DNA from: Halorussus gelatinilyticus
GTDB taxonomy: Archaea > Halobacteriota > Halobacteria > Halobacteriales > Haladaptataceae
DNA length: 64,000 nucleotides
Assembly (NCBI RefSeq): GCF_023238445.1
Contig: NZ_CP096658.1
Coordinates: forward strand, 2,666,001 to 2,730,000
Direction of reading: 5' to 3'
The notes beneath the pieces were generated by a model, which worked only from the letters and a program-made list of their open reading frames with translations, was not told the origin of the DNA and made no database searches. Of the stretch, positions 42,273-51,247 are shown piece after piece (positions within the stretch are counted from its first letter, which is position 1; every line of letters starts with the position of its first letter). The position numbers and the translations under genes were made by a program.

Positions 42273-42821
42273 ATGCCAGACAATCCAGCGAAGCAGACGA
42301 GCGACGAAGTGGACCAGACGCAACTGGACCTCGCCCAGCAGGCCGGCGACGCCTACCGAGAAGCGCTCGACTACATGGCCGAGGAAGTCGCCCACACCGG
42401 CGGCAAGCAGGAGGCCGGCGATTACGTCGTCGGATTCGCCCAAGAGGAGGCCGAAGGGATGTACGTTCTGCAAGACGAGGGTCGCTTCGAGTGGGTCGAA
42501 CCCGACGACGAGAACTGCCACCTCGAAGTGGCGGTCTGCGACGCCGCGGACGGCCGGTTCGTCCCCGAGTGTACCGTCATCGCCACGCTGACTAGCGAGG
42601 ACGGCGAGGAGGTCGGCCCGACGCGACTCCCGCTCCTCTGGCACCCCGGTCTCTATCACTACGGGAAGGACCTCGAAGTGCCCGGCGACGGCACGTACAC
42701 CATCGACGTCCGGGTCGAACCGCCCGAGTTCAAGCGCCACGACGAGCAGAACGGCGACCGGTACGGCGAGACGGTCGCGGTCACGTTCGAGGACGTAGAC
42801 GTCGAGACCGGGCAGGACTGA
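42273..42821 (+). CDS. P19/Tp34-like metal-binding protein without signal peptide
   Basis: 182-residue protein. Residues 80-175 resemble the Iron_transport (P19/Tp34) beta-sandwich: H83-L-E85 matches the H-x-E metal pair, H129 in the LYHYG motif matches the DGPHYG His, VEPPEFKRH ends with H156 for the fourth ligand, and a TYTIDVRVEPP strand lies between. The family's methionine ligand is replaced by Leu122, with H124 nearby. Family members are normally periplasmic and act in iron/copper handling; this one has only an acidic helical head (residues 1-60), so it is probably cytosolic. Function is inferred from the fold. Confidence 0.68.
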   Translation: MPDNPAKQTSDEVDQTQLDLAQQAGDAYREALDYMAEEVAHTGGKQEAGDYVVGFAQEEAEGMYVLQDEGRFEWVEPDDENCHLEVAVCDAADGRFVPECTVIATLTSEDGEEVGPTRLPLLWHPGLYHYGKDLEVPGDGTYTIDVRVEPPEFKRHDEQNGDRYGETVAVTFEDVDVETGQD

Positions 42822-42949
42822 CGGTAGGTGGGGAGCGGGGCGAGCGGAGCTGGCGACAGGTGGGGCTGACGTGACCCGCCACAGAGCGTCCGAATATCTT
42901 GTAGGGGGTTAACATGTTCGGGCCGCATGGTTTTTCCCCCCTAAGACGT

Positions 42950-42965
42950 AAGTTGAATCCAACTT
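42950..42965 (+). promoter_or_regulatory. Small inverted repeat upstream of the Bat-like gene
   Basis: AAGTTG-AATC-CAACTT, a perfect 6-bp inverted repeat with a 4-nt spacer, 69 nt before the ATG at 43034. Could be an operator; no TATA box at a clean distance was identified here. Confidence 0.3.
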
Positions 42966-43033
42966 CGACCTCTATCGACGCGCGGGGCCGACGACCTCGT
43001 CCGGGGTCGAACCAACGGTGTTCGGGGACAACG

Positions 43034-46000
43034 ATGACGGGTCCGGTCCGCGTCCTCTACGTCACGGCGGACGCATCGACGGGCGAGCGCCTCGAAGAGC
43101 TCTTCGAGGAGGAACGACCAGCCGTCGCGTTCTCGTTCGTCACGAACGTCGAGCGGGCGCTCGACGTCGTGGATGCCGAGCGAATCGATTACGTCGTTCT
43201 CGACGCCGATTTTCCGGACCGGGCCGCCGCCGGGGAGGCCATCCGAGAGACCGAGGTGCGGGTCGGAATCGTCTCCTCGTCCCCGCCCGACGCCCACGGC
43301 GACGCCGCGAGCGAGCGACGCCACTACTCCGAGACCGAGCGCGTCCGGATTCTGGCGACCCGAGTCGAGCGAATCGTCTTGTCCGAGACCGCGTCCGACG
43401 GGGGCGTCGAGGGCGACCGGTTCCGCACGCTCGCCGAGGACCTGACGGACGCCGTCCTCGTCATCGACACCGAGAGTACGGTTCGGTACGCCAACCCCGC
43501 CGTGGCGGACATCTTCGGCTACCACCCGGACGAACTCGTCGGCGAGTCGCTCACCGTCCTCATGCCCGACGAACTCGCCGACGACCACGTCTCGGGGATG
43601 ACTCGATACCTCCGCGAGGGCGAGCGCCACGTCGATTGGGACTACCTCGAACTCCCCGGCGAGCGACGCGACGGGACCGAACTCCCGCTGGGCGTCTCGT
43701 TCAGCGAACTCGACGTGGACGGCGAGACGCGATTCACCGGCGTCGTCCGGGACATCTCCGAACGCAAGCGCCGGGAGTCGGAACTTCACGACCGGATTCA
43801 CCAGCAGGAGGCGCTGGCGGCGTTCGCCCGGCACGCGCTGGAGGACTGGCCGGTCGCCGACCTGATGAACGAGGCGGTCGAACTCGTCGCCGACGCGCTC
43901 GACAACGAGTACGCCGGCGTGCTGGAGTACCGCTCCGCCGAGGACGACCTGCTCGTCCGGGCGGTGTACGGCTGGGACGAAGACCTCGCGAACGCGGCCA
44001 CTATCGGCACCGAGCGCGACTCGCAGGCGGGCTACACCCTGCTCTCCGAGGAGCCTGTCGTGGTCGAAGACGTGGCGATCGAGGACCGATTCGACAGGGA
44101 CCGGTTGCTCGATTCGGCCGACGCGGTCAGCGGCGTCAGCGCCATCATCGGGTCGCCGGAAAACCCGTGGGGAATCCTGGGAACCCACGACACCGACCCG
44201 CGTTCGTACGCCGACTACGACGTGCAGTTCGTCCAGTCCATCGCCTACATCCTCACCACGGTCCTCCAGCGCCGCGAGCGCGAGCGGCGACTCGAACGCT
44301 CCGAGGCGATGCTCGACGCGGTGGACGACGGCCTGTACGCGCTCGACGCCGAGGGCCGATTCGTCGCGGCCAACGACGCTTACGCCGAACTGACCGGTTA
44401 CACCCGCGAACAACTGCTCGGCAGGCGCGCCGAATCGTTCTTCGCGGAGTCGCTCGGCGAGGAGATGCGGAACGTTCGGGAGGCGCTCGAATCCGGCGAC
44501 GAGGTAGTGACGCTGGAGGCGACGATGACGACCGCCGACGGCGAGTCGGTTCCCATCGAGGCCAGCGTCGCGTCGTTGCCCCTCGAAACCGGGACGGGTC
44601 GGGTCGGCGTCGTCCGCGACGTGTCCGACCGCAAGCGCCGAGAGCGGAAACTCACGTCGCTCAACGAACTGTTCCGGTCGCTGACCGAGGCCGAGACGCC
44701 GACCGAAATCTGTGACCTCGCGGTCGAGGCCGCCGTCGAGACGCTCGACTTCCCGAACGTCACCGTCGCGCTGTACGACGACGAGGCGAGCGAACTCGTG
44801 GCGACCGCCCAGCGGTGGACCGACGGCGAGATAGACGACGCGCTCGTCGGTCGCCACGCCGAGGACGTGGCGTGGCAGGCGTTCGTGTCGAGCGAGACGA
44901 AGGCGTTCGAGAATCTGGACGCCGAACTCGACGCCGACACCGAGATGGGGAGCGCGCTCGCGGTTCCGCTGGGTAAGTACGGCGTCTTCCTCGCGGCGAC
45001 TCCCGAACCGAACGGGTTCGACTCGACCGACCGCTCGCTCGCGGACATGCTGTGTTCGAACGTCAGGACCGCCCTGAACCGGGCCGAGCGCGAGGACACC
45101 CTCCGCGACCAGCGCAACGACTTGCAGGAGAAGAACCGCGAACTCGAACGGGTCAACCGCCTCAACAGCGTGATTCGTGACATCACGAAGGCGCTGACCC
45201 AAGCCAGCGCAGAGGACGACGCGATGCAGGCGGTCTGCGAGCGACTGACCGAGACCGGTCCCTACCGGTTTGCATGGTTCGGGACCTACAATCGGGCGAC
45301 CGGCGAGATTCGGCCGGAGGCCGGGGCCGGCGTCGAGGACGGCTATCTGGAGGCCGTCACGGTGACTGCGAAGGAGAGCGACGCGGAGGGCGGCGGTCCG
45401 GCCGGGCGCGCGGTCCGAACCGGCGAGGTGCAGGTCCAGAACGACCTGCTCGGCGACCCGCCGTTCGACCCGTGGCGTGAGCAGGCGCTCAAGCGCGGCT
45501 ACCGGTCGTGCGTGTCGGTCCCGGTGAGTTACGACGAGATGCTCCACGGAGTCCTGACGGTCTACGCCGACGAGACCGGGGTGTTCGACGACCTGGAGCG
45601 GGCGGTGCTGTCGGAACTCGGCGACACCATCGGCTACGCGCTCAACGCGCTCGAACAGAAGCAGGCGCTCGTGAGCGAGCGCTCGATAGAACTCGACTTC
45701 CGGATTCGCGGGTCCGAGAGTCCGATTTTGGCGTTCGCCGCCGACACCGGCGCGAAGTTCGAGTTCCAGAACGCGGTCCAGCGCGAAGACGGCCGACTCC
45801 ACACGTTCTTCACCATCGAGGGGGCCACCCCCGACGAGACGCTCGCGTTCGCCGATAGCGTGCCGTGGATAGAGGACGTTCGCCTCGTCACCGAACGCGA
45901 CGACGCGAGCCTCTTCGAGTGTACGCTCGCCGACCGCACCTTCCTCCGGTCGCTGATGGACCGCGGAGCGGTGCCGCGGACGATTATGGCGACCGAAGAC

Positions 46001-46339
46001 GGGGGCCGGTTCGTGGTTCGAATCCCGCAGCGCGCCGACGTTCGGACGTTCGTCAACCACTTCGAGGACTACTACGGCGAGGCGGAACTCGTCGCGCGCC
46101 GGGAGCGCGACGACCCGGTGATGACCAGACAGGACTTCGAGGCGGAACTCGCCGACCGACTCACCGACCGCCAGCGGGAAGTCGTCAAACTGGCGTACTT
46201 CGGCGGCTACTTCGAGTGGCCCCGCGGAAGCACCGCCGAGGAGATCGCGGAGGCGCTCGGCGTCTCCCAACCGACCGTGAGCCGCCACGTCCGGAGCGCC
46301 GAACGCGCGCTGTTCGGCCTCCTGTTCGAGAACGAGTGA
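43034..46339 (+). CDS. Multi-sensor Bat-type transcriptional regulator (receiver-like, PAS, GAF, HTH_10)
   Basis: 1101-residue regulator of the bacterio-opsin-activator family. Order by residue: receiver-like 5-115 with phosphoacceptor candidate D57; PAS 127-245 (TDAVLVIDTESTVRYANPAV); GAF about 255-425; PAS about 430-555 (DDGLYALDAEGRFVAANDAY); two GAF domains about 560-705 and 730-900; a Bat domain; and a C-terminal HTH_10 (LTDRQREVVKLAYFGGYFEW, then STAEEIAEALGVSQPTVSRH). It probably senses redox, oxygen or small ligands and binds DNA directly. The ATG at 43034 begins the receiver strand. HalOD1 and zinc-finger genes follow. Confidence 0.88.
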   Translation: MTGPVRVLYVTADASTGERLEELFEEERPAVAFSFVTNVERALDVVDAERIDYVVLDADFPDRAAAGEAIRETEVRVGIVSSSPPDAHGDAASERRHYSETERVRILATRVERIVLSETASDGGVEGDRFRTLAEDLTDAVLVIDTESTVRYANPAVADIFGYHPDELVGESLTVLMPDELADDHVSGMTRYLREGERHVDWDYLELPGERRDGTELPLGVSFSELDVDGETRFTGVVRDISERKRRESELHDRIHQQEALAAFARHALEDWPVADLMNEAVELVADALDNEYAGVLEYRSAEDDLLVRAVYGWDEDLANAATIGTERDSQAGYTLLSEEPVVVEDVAIEDRFDRDRLLDSADAVSGVSAIIGSPENPWGILGTHDTDPRSYADYDVQFVQSIAYILTTVLQRRERERRLERSEAMLDAVDDGLYALDAEGRFVAANDAYAELTGYTREQLLGRRAESFFAESLGEEMRNVREALESGDEVVTLEATMTTADGESVPIEASVASLPLETGTGRVGVVRDVSDRKRRERKLTSLNELFRSLTEAETPTEICDLAVEAAVETLDFPNVTVALYDDEASELVATAQRWTDGEIDDALVGRHAEDVAWQAFVSSETKAFENLDAELDADTEMGSALAVPLGKYGVFLAATPEPNGFDSTDRSLADMLCSNVRTALNRAEREDTLRDQRNDLQEKNRELERVNRLNSVIRDITKALTQASAEDDAMQAVCERLTETGPYRFAWFGTYNRATGEIRPEAGAGVEDGYLEAVTVTAKESDAEGGGPAGRAVRTGEVQVQNDLLGDPPFDPWREQALKRGYRSCVSVPVSYDEMLHGVLTVYADETGVFDDLERAVLSELGDTIGYALNALEQKQALVSERSIELDFRIRGSESPILAFAADTGAKFEFQNAVQREDGRLHTFFTIEGATPDETLAFADSVPWIEDVRLVTERDDASLFECTLADRTFLRSLMDRGAVPRTIMATEDGGRFVVRIPQRADVRTFVNHFEDYYGEAELVARRERDDPVMTRQDFEAELADRLTDRQREVVKLAYFGGYFEWPRGSTAEEIAEALGVSQPTVSRHVRSAERALFGLLFENE

Positions 46340-46445
46340 CGTCCGCTCGCGCCGAATTTAGATGTATAACACCCGGCGGTTCCCGGTGGGTATCTATATA
46401 TCGTTAATTCCTATGGGTACGGCACTCCATAGAATAGGATACAGA

Positions 46446-46769
46446 ATGAGTAAGACAATGAGCGGAGAAACGTTCGAGTCGCAGTCGGTCAGCCAGCGCG
46501 TCATCACCGCAGTCGCCGAGGAGACGGGCAAGGAACCGACGGAAGTGGGGCCGCTCTACCACGTCATCGACCCCGACGCGCTCGACCGTCTGTTCTCCGC
46601 GACCAGAGGGGGAAGTCGATCACAGGGGTACGTCGAGTTCACCTTCGCCGGTTGTGAGGTCGTCGTGTCCGGGGGCGGCGACGTCGAAGTCAGCGAGCGC
46701 GACCTGACCGCCGACATATCAGAGGATGCGGACGGGACGGCGCGCGTCGGAAGCTACGAAGAGGCGTAG
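46446..46769 (+). CDS. HalOD1 output-domain protein
   Basis: 107-residue single-domain protein. The block SVSQRVITAVAEETGKEPTE..GPLYHVIDPDALDRLF is diagnostic for HalOD1, a haloarchaeal output domain often attached to sensors or found alone. The ATG at 46446 is chosen because the HalOD1 core begins soon after; an ATG at 46413 is also in frame. A TATATATC box at 46393-46400 implies a short leader of about 20 nt. It follows the Bat-like regulator by about 107 nt, suggesting a signalling link. Confidence 0.8.
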   Translation: MSKTMSGETFESQSVSQRVITAVAEETGKEPTEVGPLYHVIDPDALDRLFSATRGGSRSQGYVEFTFAGCEVVVSGGGDVEVSERDLTADISEDADGTARVGSYEEA

Positions 46770-46836
46770 CGGAAGGGACGTGAAGCACGTACGAGGCGAC
46801 GACCGAGAGACCGATGCAAGACACCCGTGAACCGCG

Positions 46837-46873
46837 CCGACCGCCGACCGACCGACGCCGCCGACCGACCGAC
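46837..46873. repeat. Imperfect CCGA tetranucleotide tract
   Basis: A run of CCGA/CCGCCGA units directly upstream of the zinc-finger gene. The simple repeat explains why a longer, Arg/Pro-rich N-terminal reading is open there. Confidence 0.55.
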
Positions 46874-46897
46874 AGTCGAGCGACCGAGAGTGACGCC

Positions 46898-47056
46898 ATG
46901 AACGAGCGGTGTACCTACTGCGACGGTCGGATTCCCGCCGAGGAGTGGCATCCCGTCGCGACCGTTCGGGACGACGACGGCGACGTCGAAATCTATGCCT
47001 TCTGTAGCGAGCCGTGTCGGACTTCGTGGCGGTCCGAGTACGCGGACGACGACTGA
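46898..47056 (+). CDS. Small zinc-finger protein
   Basis: 52-residue protein with two cysteine pairs, C5-x2-C8 (CTYC) and C36-x3-C40 (CSEPC), spaced for one zinc ion, in the style of small haloarchaeal zinc-finger proteins. The ATG at 46898 is favoured because the upstream in-frame extension is low-complexity Arg/Pro sequence from a CCGA tract. Role unknown; it may bind protein or nucleic acid. Confidence 0.65.
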   Translation: MNERCTYCDGRIPAEEWHPVATVRDDDGDVEIYAFCSEPCRTSWRSEYADDD

Positions 47057-47085
47057 GTCCGTCTGCGGTAGTGCTTTTCCCGGCC

Positions 47086-49503
47086 TCACCCGGTGTCAGT
47101 GACTTCGTAGATGATCACGCCGTCCTCGCGGAACGCTACTTCGACGCCGGGGTACTGGCCGAACCGGAGGTCTTCTTCGTCGTAGCGCTCGCGGGCAGTC
47201 GGGCCGACGTAGATGTACCGCACGTCGTACTTCTCCAGCAGTCTGGCGCGAGTCCCCTGCGTGCCGGTGTAGATGAGGTCCACCTCTTCGGCCCGCGCCT
47301 TGGACACGTTCTCCCCGCGGTAGACTCCCTCCTGATACACCCACCCGACGACGGTGGGCAGTCCGGTCAGCGAGGAGGCCGGACTCGCCCACGTGTAGGG
47401 GTCGCGTCCCGGCGGTTCCACGATGTGGGGCTGGTCCGACCGGTTGTCGAGCCACGCGATTGCGGCCGCCTCGTCGGGGTGGCGGTCCTCGACGAACGCC
47501 TTCCCGTCGAGGGTCGGGTCGTCGATGCGGTGGTAGTCGCTGGTGAAGTGGCCGCCGAGCGCCAGGCCGCCGTACATCGCGGTCGAGACGACCAGTAGCG
47601 CCGCGACGCCGCTCGTGAACCCCTCGCGGTCGATGCCGACCGCGGGGAGTCGCCAGTCGGCGGGGCCGACCGACGCGACCAGACTCGCCAGCGCTCCGCC
47701 GGCGGCGGTCGCCCAGAGGACCCACACCTGCATGTACACCTTGAAGACGGTGTTGAACCGGCCGCCGATGGCGTTGTCCTGTACGTAGACGAACTCCACG
47801 AGCGTCACGAGTCCGGCCCCGGCGACGACCAGCACCGTCTCGTAGCCGACGCCGCGTTCGGTTCGCTCGCCGCCGACGGTCCGGAGCAACAGCCAGCCGA
47901 CCACCAGCAGGGGGACGACCAGCACCAAGACGGGGTAGTGCAGTCGCCACGCGAAGACGGCCACCGCGAGCGCGAGGAGCGTCGCGCGAACCGGCTGAAT
48001 CTCGAACGTGGCCCGCGTTCGCGGCCAGAGGAACGCCCCGAACACCAACAGGAAGGTCCCGTGGACGAGCAGGAGACCGACCGCGCTCGACTGCTCGGGG
48101 AGCAGGCCGATGCTCCGGTTGGTCGCCGACTGGAGGAGGATGCCGAAGACGAACGGCGCGACCCACGCGAGCGCCGCCGTGGCGACGACGCCCGTCACTG
48201 CGAACGCGCCGGCGATACGCCGACCTTCGCCGACGAGGAGGTCGCCGGGTGTCCGCGTCGGGGTCTCTCCGGCGGTCGCACTCGGGTTCCCGTCGTGTTC
48301 GCCGCCGTCGGCGACCGGTTCGGCCGTTTCGTCGGCCGACACGCCGGGAAACAGGCTCAACGGGTCGGCCGGCGAGAACAGGACCGCGAGCCAGACGACG
48401 CCGAGACCGGTCGGGAAACTCCAGACGTTGACGAGACCGAGCAGACCGACCACGACCGGGAGCGCTCCGAAGACGAGCGCCCGGCGTCGGCGAATCGCGG
48501 TCGGCCCGGCGCGGAAGTAGGCGAACCCGAGCGCGGCGATGAGAAGCAGGAACGGCGTGCTGAGCATGTGACCGTGGAGGTCGCCGTTGAGGAACGCGAA
48601 CAAGGGGAACTCGTTGATGGTGCCGGGAATCACCCTGCTCGGTGCCCAGTAGCCGAACTCGGCCAGCCCCTCCGTGAGCAGTTTGCCGGAGGTCGAGTCC
48701 GAGATAGGTTCTGCCAGCCAACCGGCGACGTCCCGTGCAACCTCGTCGGGCAGGAGCCAGACGAGTCCCGTGACCGCAGTGACGAGGTTGGCCGCGAAGC
48801 CGACGAAGAAGGCTCCGAGCGCGCCGCCGACGCGTCGGGAGGCCCCACGAGCGTCCGCGAGCGCGCCCGCGAGTCCGTACGCGACGGTGACGAGCGTCGC
48901 GTAGAACCCCGAGAGCGCGAGGTTGTAGGCGTACTGGCCTTCGGTTCCCGTGAGGTGGGTCAGGAGGGCGGACGCGAGGTGACCGCCGTAGTAGTAGAGG
49001 ACGTGGTCGCCCGCCCACCACATGTCTTGTGGAGGCAGGACGTCGGCCCGCAACAGCGACTTGAAGATGCCGAAGTCGAGGAACTTCTCGCCGCCGCCGG
49101 GTTGGAGCGCCGGGTCAACCGCCCGGACCGCGACGAGCAGGGCGAACGCTACGGCGAAGACGAGAGTCGTTTCCGCGTACGTGCGAAGCGGGAGCGCGTC
49201 CCCGCCGAACCGTCCGCCGTCTCGCTCGGAGTCGTCCGAATCGACCCGGACCGACCGGTCGCTCCAGAGGACGACCGCCGAGAGGCCGGCGAGGACAGCG
49301 ACGGCGAGGAACGCAGTCCACCGACCGAACCCGAGGTGGCCGACCCAGTAGCCGATCACGGTCACGACGGTCAGCGCCACGGGGAGGGCGAACGCGGCCC
49401 CTCGGTCCGGGAAGTCGGGGAATAGTCGAGCCGCGAGCGGCAGCGCGGCGAACGCGAGCGCCTGATAGACGACGAACCACAGCAGGACGAGCGCGTACTC
49501 CAT
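47086..49503 (-). CDS. DUF2298 (YYY-type) polytopic membrane protein
   Basis: 805-residue integral membrane protein with many helices. Family landmarks: N-terminal helix MEYALVLLWFVVYQALAF, GGGEKFLDFGIFKSLLRA, DMWWAGDHVLYYYGGH (tyrosine run that gives the family its YYY name), NEFPLFAFLNGDLHGHMLS and a soluble C-terminal domain. The fold is related to GT-C glycosyltransferases, and the family is found with the Agl23 type, of which a member lies at 6163-7929. The reaction is unknown. The ATG at 49503 has TTTATC exactly 30 nt upstream on the minus strand. Confidence 0.85.
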   Translation of the reverse strand: MEYALVLLWFVVYQALAFAALPLAARLFPDFPDRGAAFALPVALTVVTVIGYWVGHLGFGRWTAFLAVAVLAGLSAVVLWSDRSVRVDSDDSERDGGRFGGDALPLRTYAETTLVFAVAFALLVAVRAVDPALQPGGGEKFLDFGIFKSLLRADVLPPQDMWWAGDHVLYYYGGHLASALLTHLTGTEGQYAYNLALSGFYATLVTVAYGLAGALADARGASRRVGGALGAFFVGFAANLVTAVTGLVWLLPDEVARDVAGWLAEPISDSTSGKLLTEGLAEFGYWAPSRVIPGTINEFPLFAFLNGDLHGHMLSTPFLLLIAALGFAYFRAGPTAIRRRRALVFGALPVVVGLLGLVNVWSFPTGLGVVWLAVLFSPADPLSLFPGVSADETAEPVADGGEHDGNPSATAGETPTRTPGDLLVGEGRRIAGAFAVTGVVATAALAWVAPFVFGILLQSATNRSIGLLPEQSSAVGLLLVHGTFLLVFGAFLWPRTRATFEIQPVRATLLALAVAVFAWRLHYPVLVLVVPLLVVGWLLLRTVGGERTERGVGYETVLVVAGAGLVTLVEFVYVQDNAIGGRFNTVFKVYMQVWVLWATAAGGALASLVASVGPADWRLPAVGIDREGFTSGVAALLVVSTAMYGGLALGGHFTSDYHRIDDPTLDGKAFVEDRHPDEAAAIAWLDNRSDQPHIVEPPGRDPYTWASPASSLTGLPTVVGWVYQEGVYRGENVSKARAEEVDLIYTGTQGTRARLLEKYDVRYIYVGPTARERYDEEDLRFGQYPGVEVAFREDGVIIYEVTDTG

Positions 49504-49527
49504 CGGATTATAGGCGAGCGACCGAGC

Positions 49528-49533
49528 GATAAA
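49528..49533 (-). promoter_or_regulatory. TATA box of the DUF2298 gene
   Basis: TTTATC on the minus strand begins 30 nt before the ATG at 49503, which rules against the longer reading from 49536. Confidence 0.45.
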
Positions 49534-49665
49534 CATCTTGGGGTTCGAACCCCTCGAAGCGGCGTTCGCCGGAGGCGTGACGGGTCTCCACCGGGGACGA
49601 CTGTGAGGGCGCTGTCGGACTGCCGGTATCGAGAAAAATTCGCATACGGCTACCGAATCACAATC

Positions 49666-49671
49666 CTTATC
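49666..49671 (+). promoter_or_regulatory. Box A promoter of initiator tRNA-Met
   Basis: CTTATC begins exactly 30 nt before the mature 5' end of the tRNA at 49696. Confidence 0.5.
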
Positions 49672-49695
49672 TGTCGGTCGGCGTTACGATATGGT

Positions 49696-49770
49696 AGCGG
49701 GATGGGATAGCCAGGAGATTCCGGCGGGCTCATAACCCGCAGACCGGTGGTTCAAATCCACCTCCCGCTA
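49696..49770 (+). tRNA. Initiator tRNA-Met (anticodon CAU)
   Basis: 75-nt cloverleaf: acceptor AGCGGGA (49696-49702) pairs with TCCCGCT (49763-49769), discriminator A49770. The A1-U72 end pair and three consecutive G-C pairs (GGG/CCC) next to the anticodon loop CTCATAA are the archaeal initiator hallmarks, so this is iMet and not elongator Met. T loop TTCAAAT. No intron and no encoded CCA. A short CTTTTCC tract follows. Confidence 0.95.
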
Positions 49771-50076
49771 CTTTTCCAAAATCCAACGCCCGAGCAGTGA
49801 GCGTAGCGAACCCGAGCGTCGGATTCCGACGATGCCTCGAAGTGGATTCGGACTAACGAACGAATCGAGAGCGTAAACTCGACCGTCGAACGTGTCACCG
49901 TCTCACCTCTGGTCGAATAGGCCGGTCGCGTCGCTCGGCCGGTCCGCCAATTTGCAACGATTTTTGTCCACACAGGTCTCCGGTCGGGGTCGGCCGTCGG
50001 TGCGTGCGAAAATTAACTACCGAATGAGTTGCTCTCGGCCGCGGCTTTATTCACTGTCGCGGGACAACGTCCAACG
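49771..50076. other. Intergenic region after initiator tRNA
   Basis: About 305 bp. It starts with a T-rich tract that may end the tRNA transcript and ends with the promoter of the DJ-1 gene (CTTTATTC about 32 nt before its ATG). A T5 run lies near 49961. No gene or repeat supported. Confidence 0.5.
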
Positions 50077-50772
50077 ATGACTTCGGTACTGTTCGTAGTT
50101 AGCGAAGAGGGGTACTGGGGCGAGGAATGCGTGGACCCGCTGGAGACGCTCTCGGACACCGACGCCGACGTGGACGTGGCGACGCCGAGCGGGAACAAAC
50201 CGGTGGTAGACGACCGGTCCATCGACCCGGAGAACGTGGGCGAGGAGACCGCCGAGTGGGTCAAGGAAGTGCATCGGAACGACCAGCGACTCCAGAACCC
50301 GAAACCGATAGCCACGGCCGACGCCGACCAGTACGACGCCGTGGTGTTCCCCGGCGGCCACGGGACCAACTGGGACGTCAATCAAGACAAACACGCTCGC
50401 CGGCTCCTCCGGAAGGCGGTCGAGGGCGACGACGACCGGAAGGCGCTGGTCGTCTGTCACGCGGTCGGTCTGCTGGCGTTCACGCGCGACGGCGACGGCG
50501 GGATGCTGGTCGAGGGCCGCGACGTGACCGGCTTCCCGAACGAGTGGGAGGAAGACATCGTGGACGACCACGACCTGATGCCCGACGGCCGGAAACTCCC
50601 GTACTGGGTCGAAGACGAGGTGAGAGCCGCGGGCGCTAACTGGGACGCGGAACTCGACGCCGACGCGAGCGTCACGGTGGACGGCGACCTCATCACCGCT
50701 CGCGGACCGGAGTCGTCTCACGAGGGCGTGATGGCGCTCATCGAGGCACTCGGCGTCGCACCGCCCGCGTAG
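50077..50772 (+). CDS. DJ-1/PfpI family protein
   Basis: 231-residue cytosolic protein of the class I glutamine-amidotransferase-like superfamily. Nucleophile elbow VVCHAVGLLAF with Cys127 followed by His128, the FPGGHGTNWD loop and an N-terminal acidic residue in SEEGYWGEE fit the Hsp31/glyoxalase III-like branch. Such proteins detoxify methylglyoxal or repair glycated targets, but activity differs within the family. CTTTATTC lies about 32 nt upstream; an in-frame ATG at 50029 precedes that promoter and is rejected. Confidence 0.85.
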   Translation: MTSVLFVVSEEGYWGEECVDPLETLSDTDADVDVATPSGNKPVVDDRSIDPENVGEETAEWVKEVHRNDQRLQNPKPIATADADQYDAVVFPGGHGTNWDVNQDKHARRLLRKAVEGDDDRKALVVCHAVGLLAFTRDGDGGMLVEGRDVTGFPNEWEEDIVDDHDLMPDGRKLPYWVEDEVRAAGANWDAELDADASVTVDGDLITARGPESSHEGVMALIEALGVAPPA

Positions 50773-50825
50773 CGCGAACACACACTTTTATCAGCCGAGT
50801 CTCCCCACCGATAGACGAGAGTACG

Positions 50826-51104
50826 ATGGCGTTAGACACTCGCGGAGTTCTCGCAATCATCGCCGGACTCCTGATGACCGCCGCGCTCGTGGCGGCCCGG
50901 CGAGACGACAGACTGCTCGGGACGTGGATCATGATGATAGCGTTCGCCGTCGCTACGCTATGGTCGGTGCTGAGCATCTTCTGGGCGCAGTCGCATCCAA
51001 GTCCGCTCTCGCCGAGGCTCTGGATAACGATGGCCACGATGGCCGTCGCCGCGACAGTCTACTTCGGATATATGGGTCTCCACGGTGAGGGGTTAGGCGG
51101 ATAA
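50826..51104 (+). CDS. Small membrane protein, function unknown
   Basis: 92-residue protein with three predicted transmembrane helices (VLAIIAGLLMTAALVAARR, GTWIMMIAFAVATLWSVLSI, WITMATMAVAATVYFGYMGL). A CTTTTATC promoter lies about 37 nt upstream of the ATG. It is separated from the DJ-1 gene by 53 nt. No family recognised. Confidence 0.7.
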   Translation: MALDTRGVLAIIAGLLMTAALVAARRDDRLLGTWIMMIAFAVATLWSVLSIFWAQSHPSPLSPRLWITMATMAVAATVYFGYMGLHGEGLGG

Positions 51105-51217
51105 TACGGTTTCTAATCGACGTTTGACCGGCCAACCGAACGACGCGCTCGCCCTCGAATTGGTCTATACCACTATTTATCCTGTTGTTACTCTACCGTC
51201 ACCTCCCAATCAGTAGA

Positions 51218-51224
51218 TTTAAAT
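51218..51224 (+). promoter_or_regulatory. TATA box of the peptide transporter gene dppA
   Basis: TTTAAAT begins exactly 30 nt before the ATG at 51248 and so selects that start over in-frame ATGs at 51227 and earlier. Confidence 0.5.
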
Positions 51225-51247
51225 GCATGATTGCATACCACATTGGT

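Noticed and set aside
42076-42591. Open frame crossing the second tRNA-like repeat and the P19-like gene
   Set aside because: It is out of frame with the conserved P19-like protein and its N-terminal part translates tRNA-derived sequence.
42941-46288. 1115-codon open frame opposite the Bat-type regulator
   Set aside because: Antisense shadow caused by codon bias; the plus strand carries PAS, GAF and HTH_10 domains.
46814-46897. Longer N-terminus for the small zinc-finger protein
   Set aside because: It would translate a CCGA simple repeat into Arg/Pro-rich sequence; the zinc-binding core begins right after the ATG at 46898.
49785-49815. GAGCAGTGAGCGTAGCGAAC-like words after initiator tRNA, resembling the GAGCGGAGCGAGG words after tRNA-Gly
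   Set aside because: Short GAGCG-type words are common in GC-rich haloarchaeal spacers; no repeat of the tRNA-Met end was found, so there is no attachment-site evidence here.
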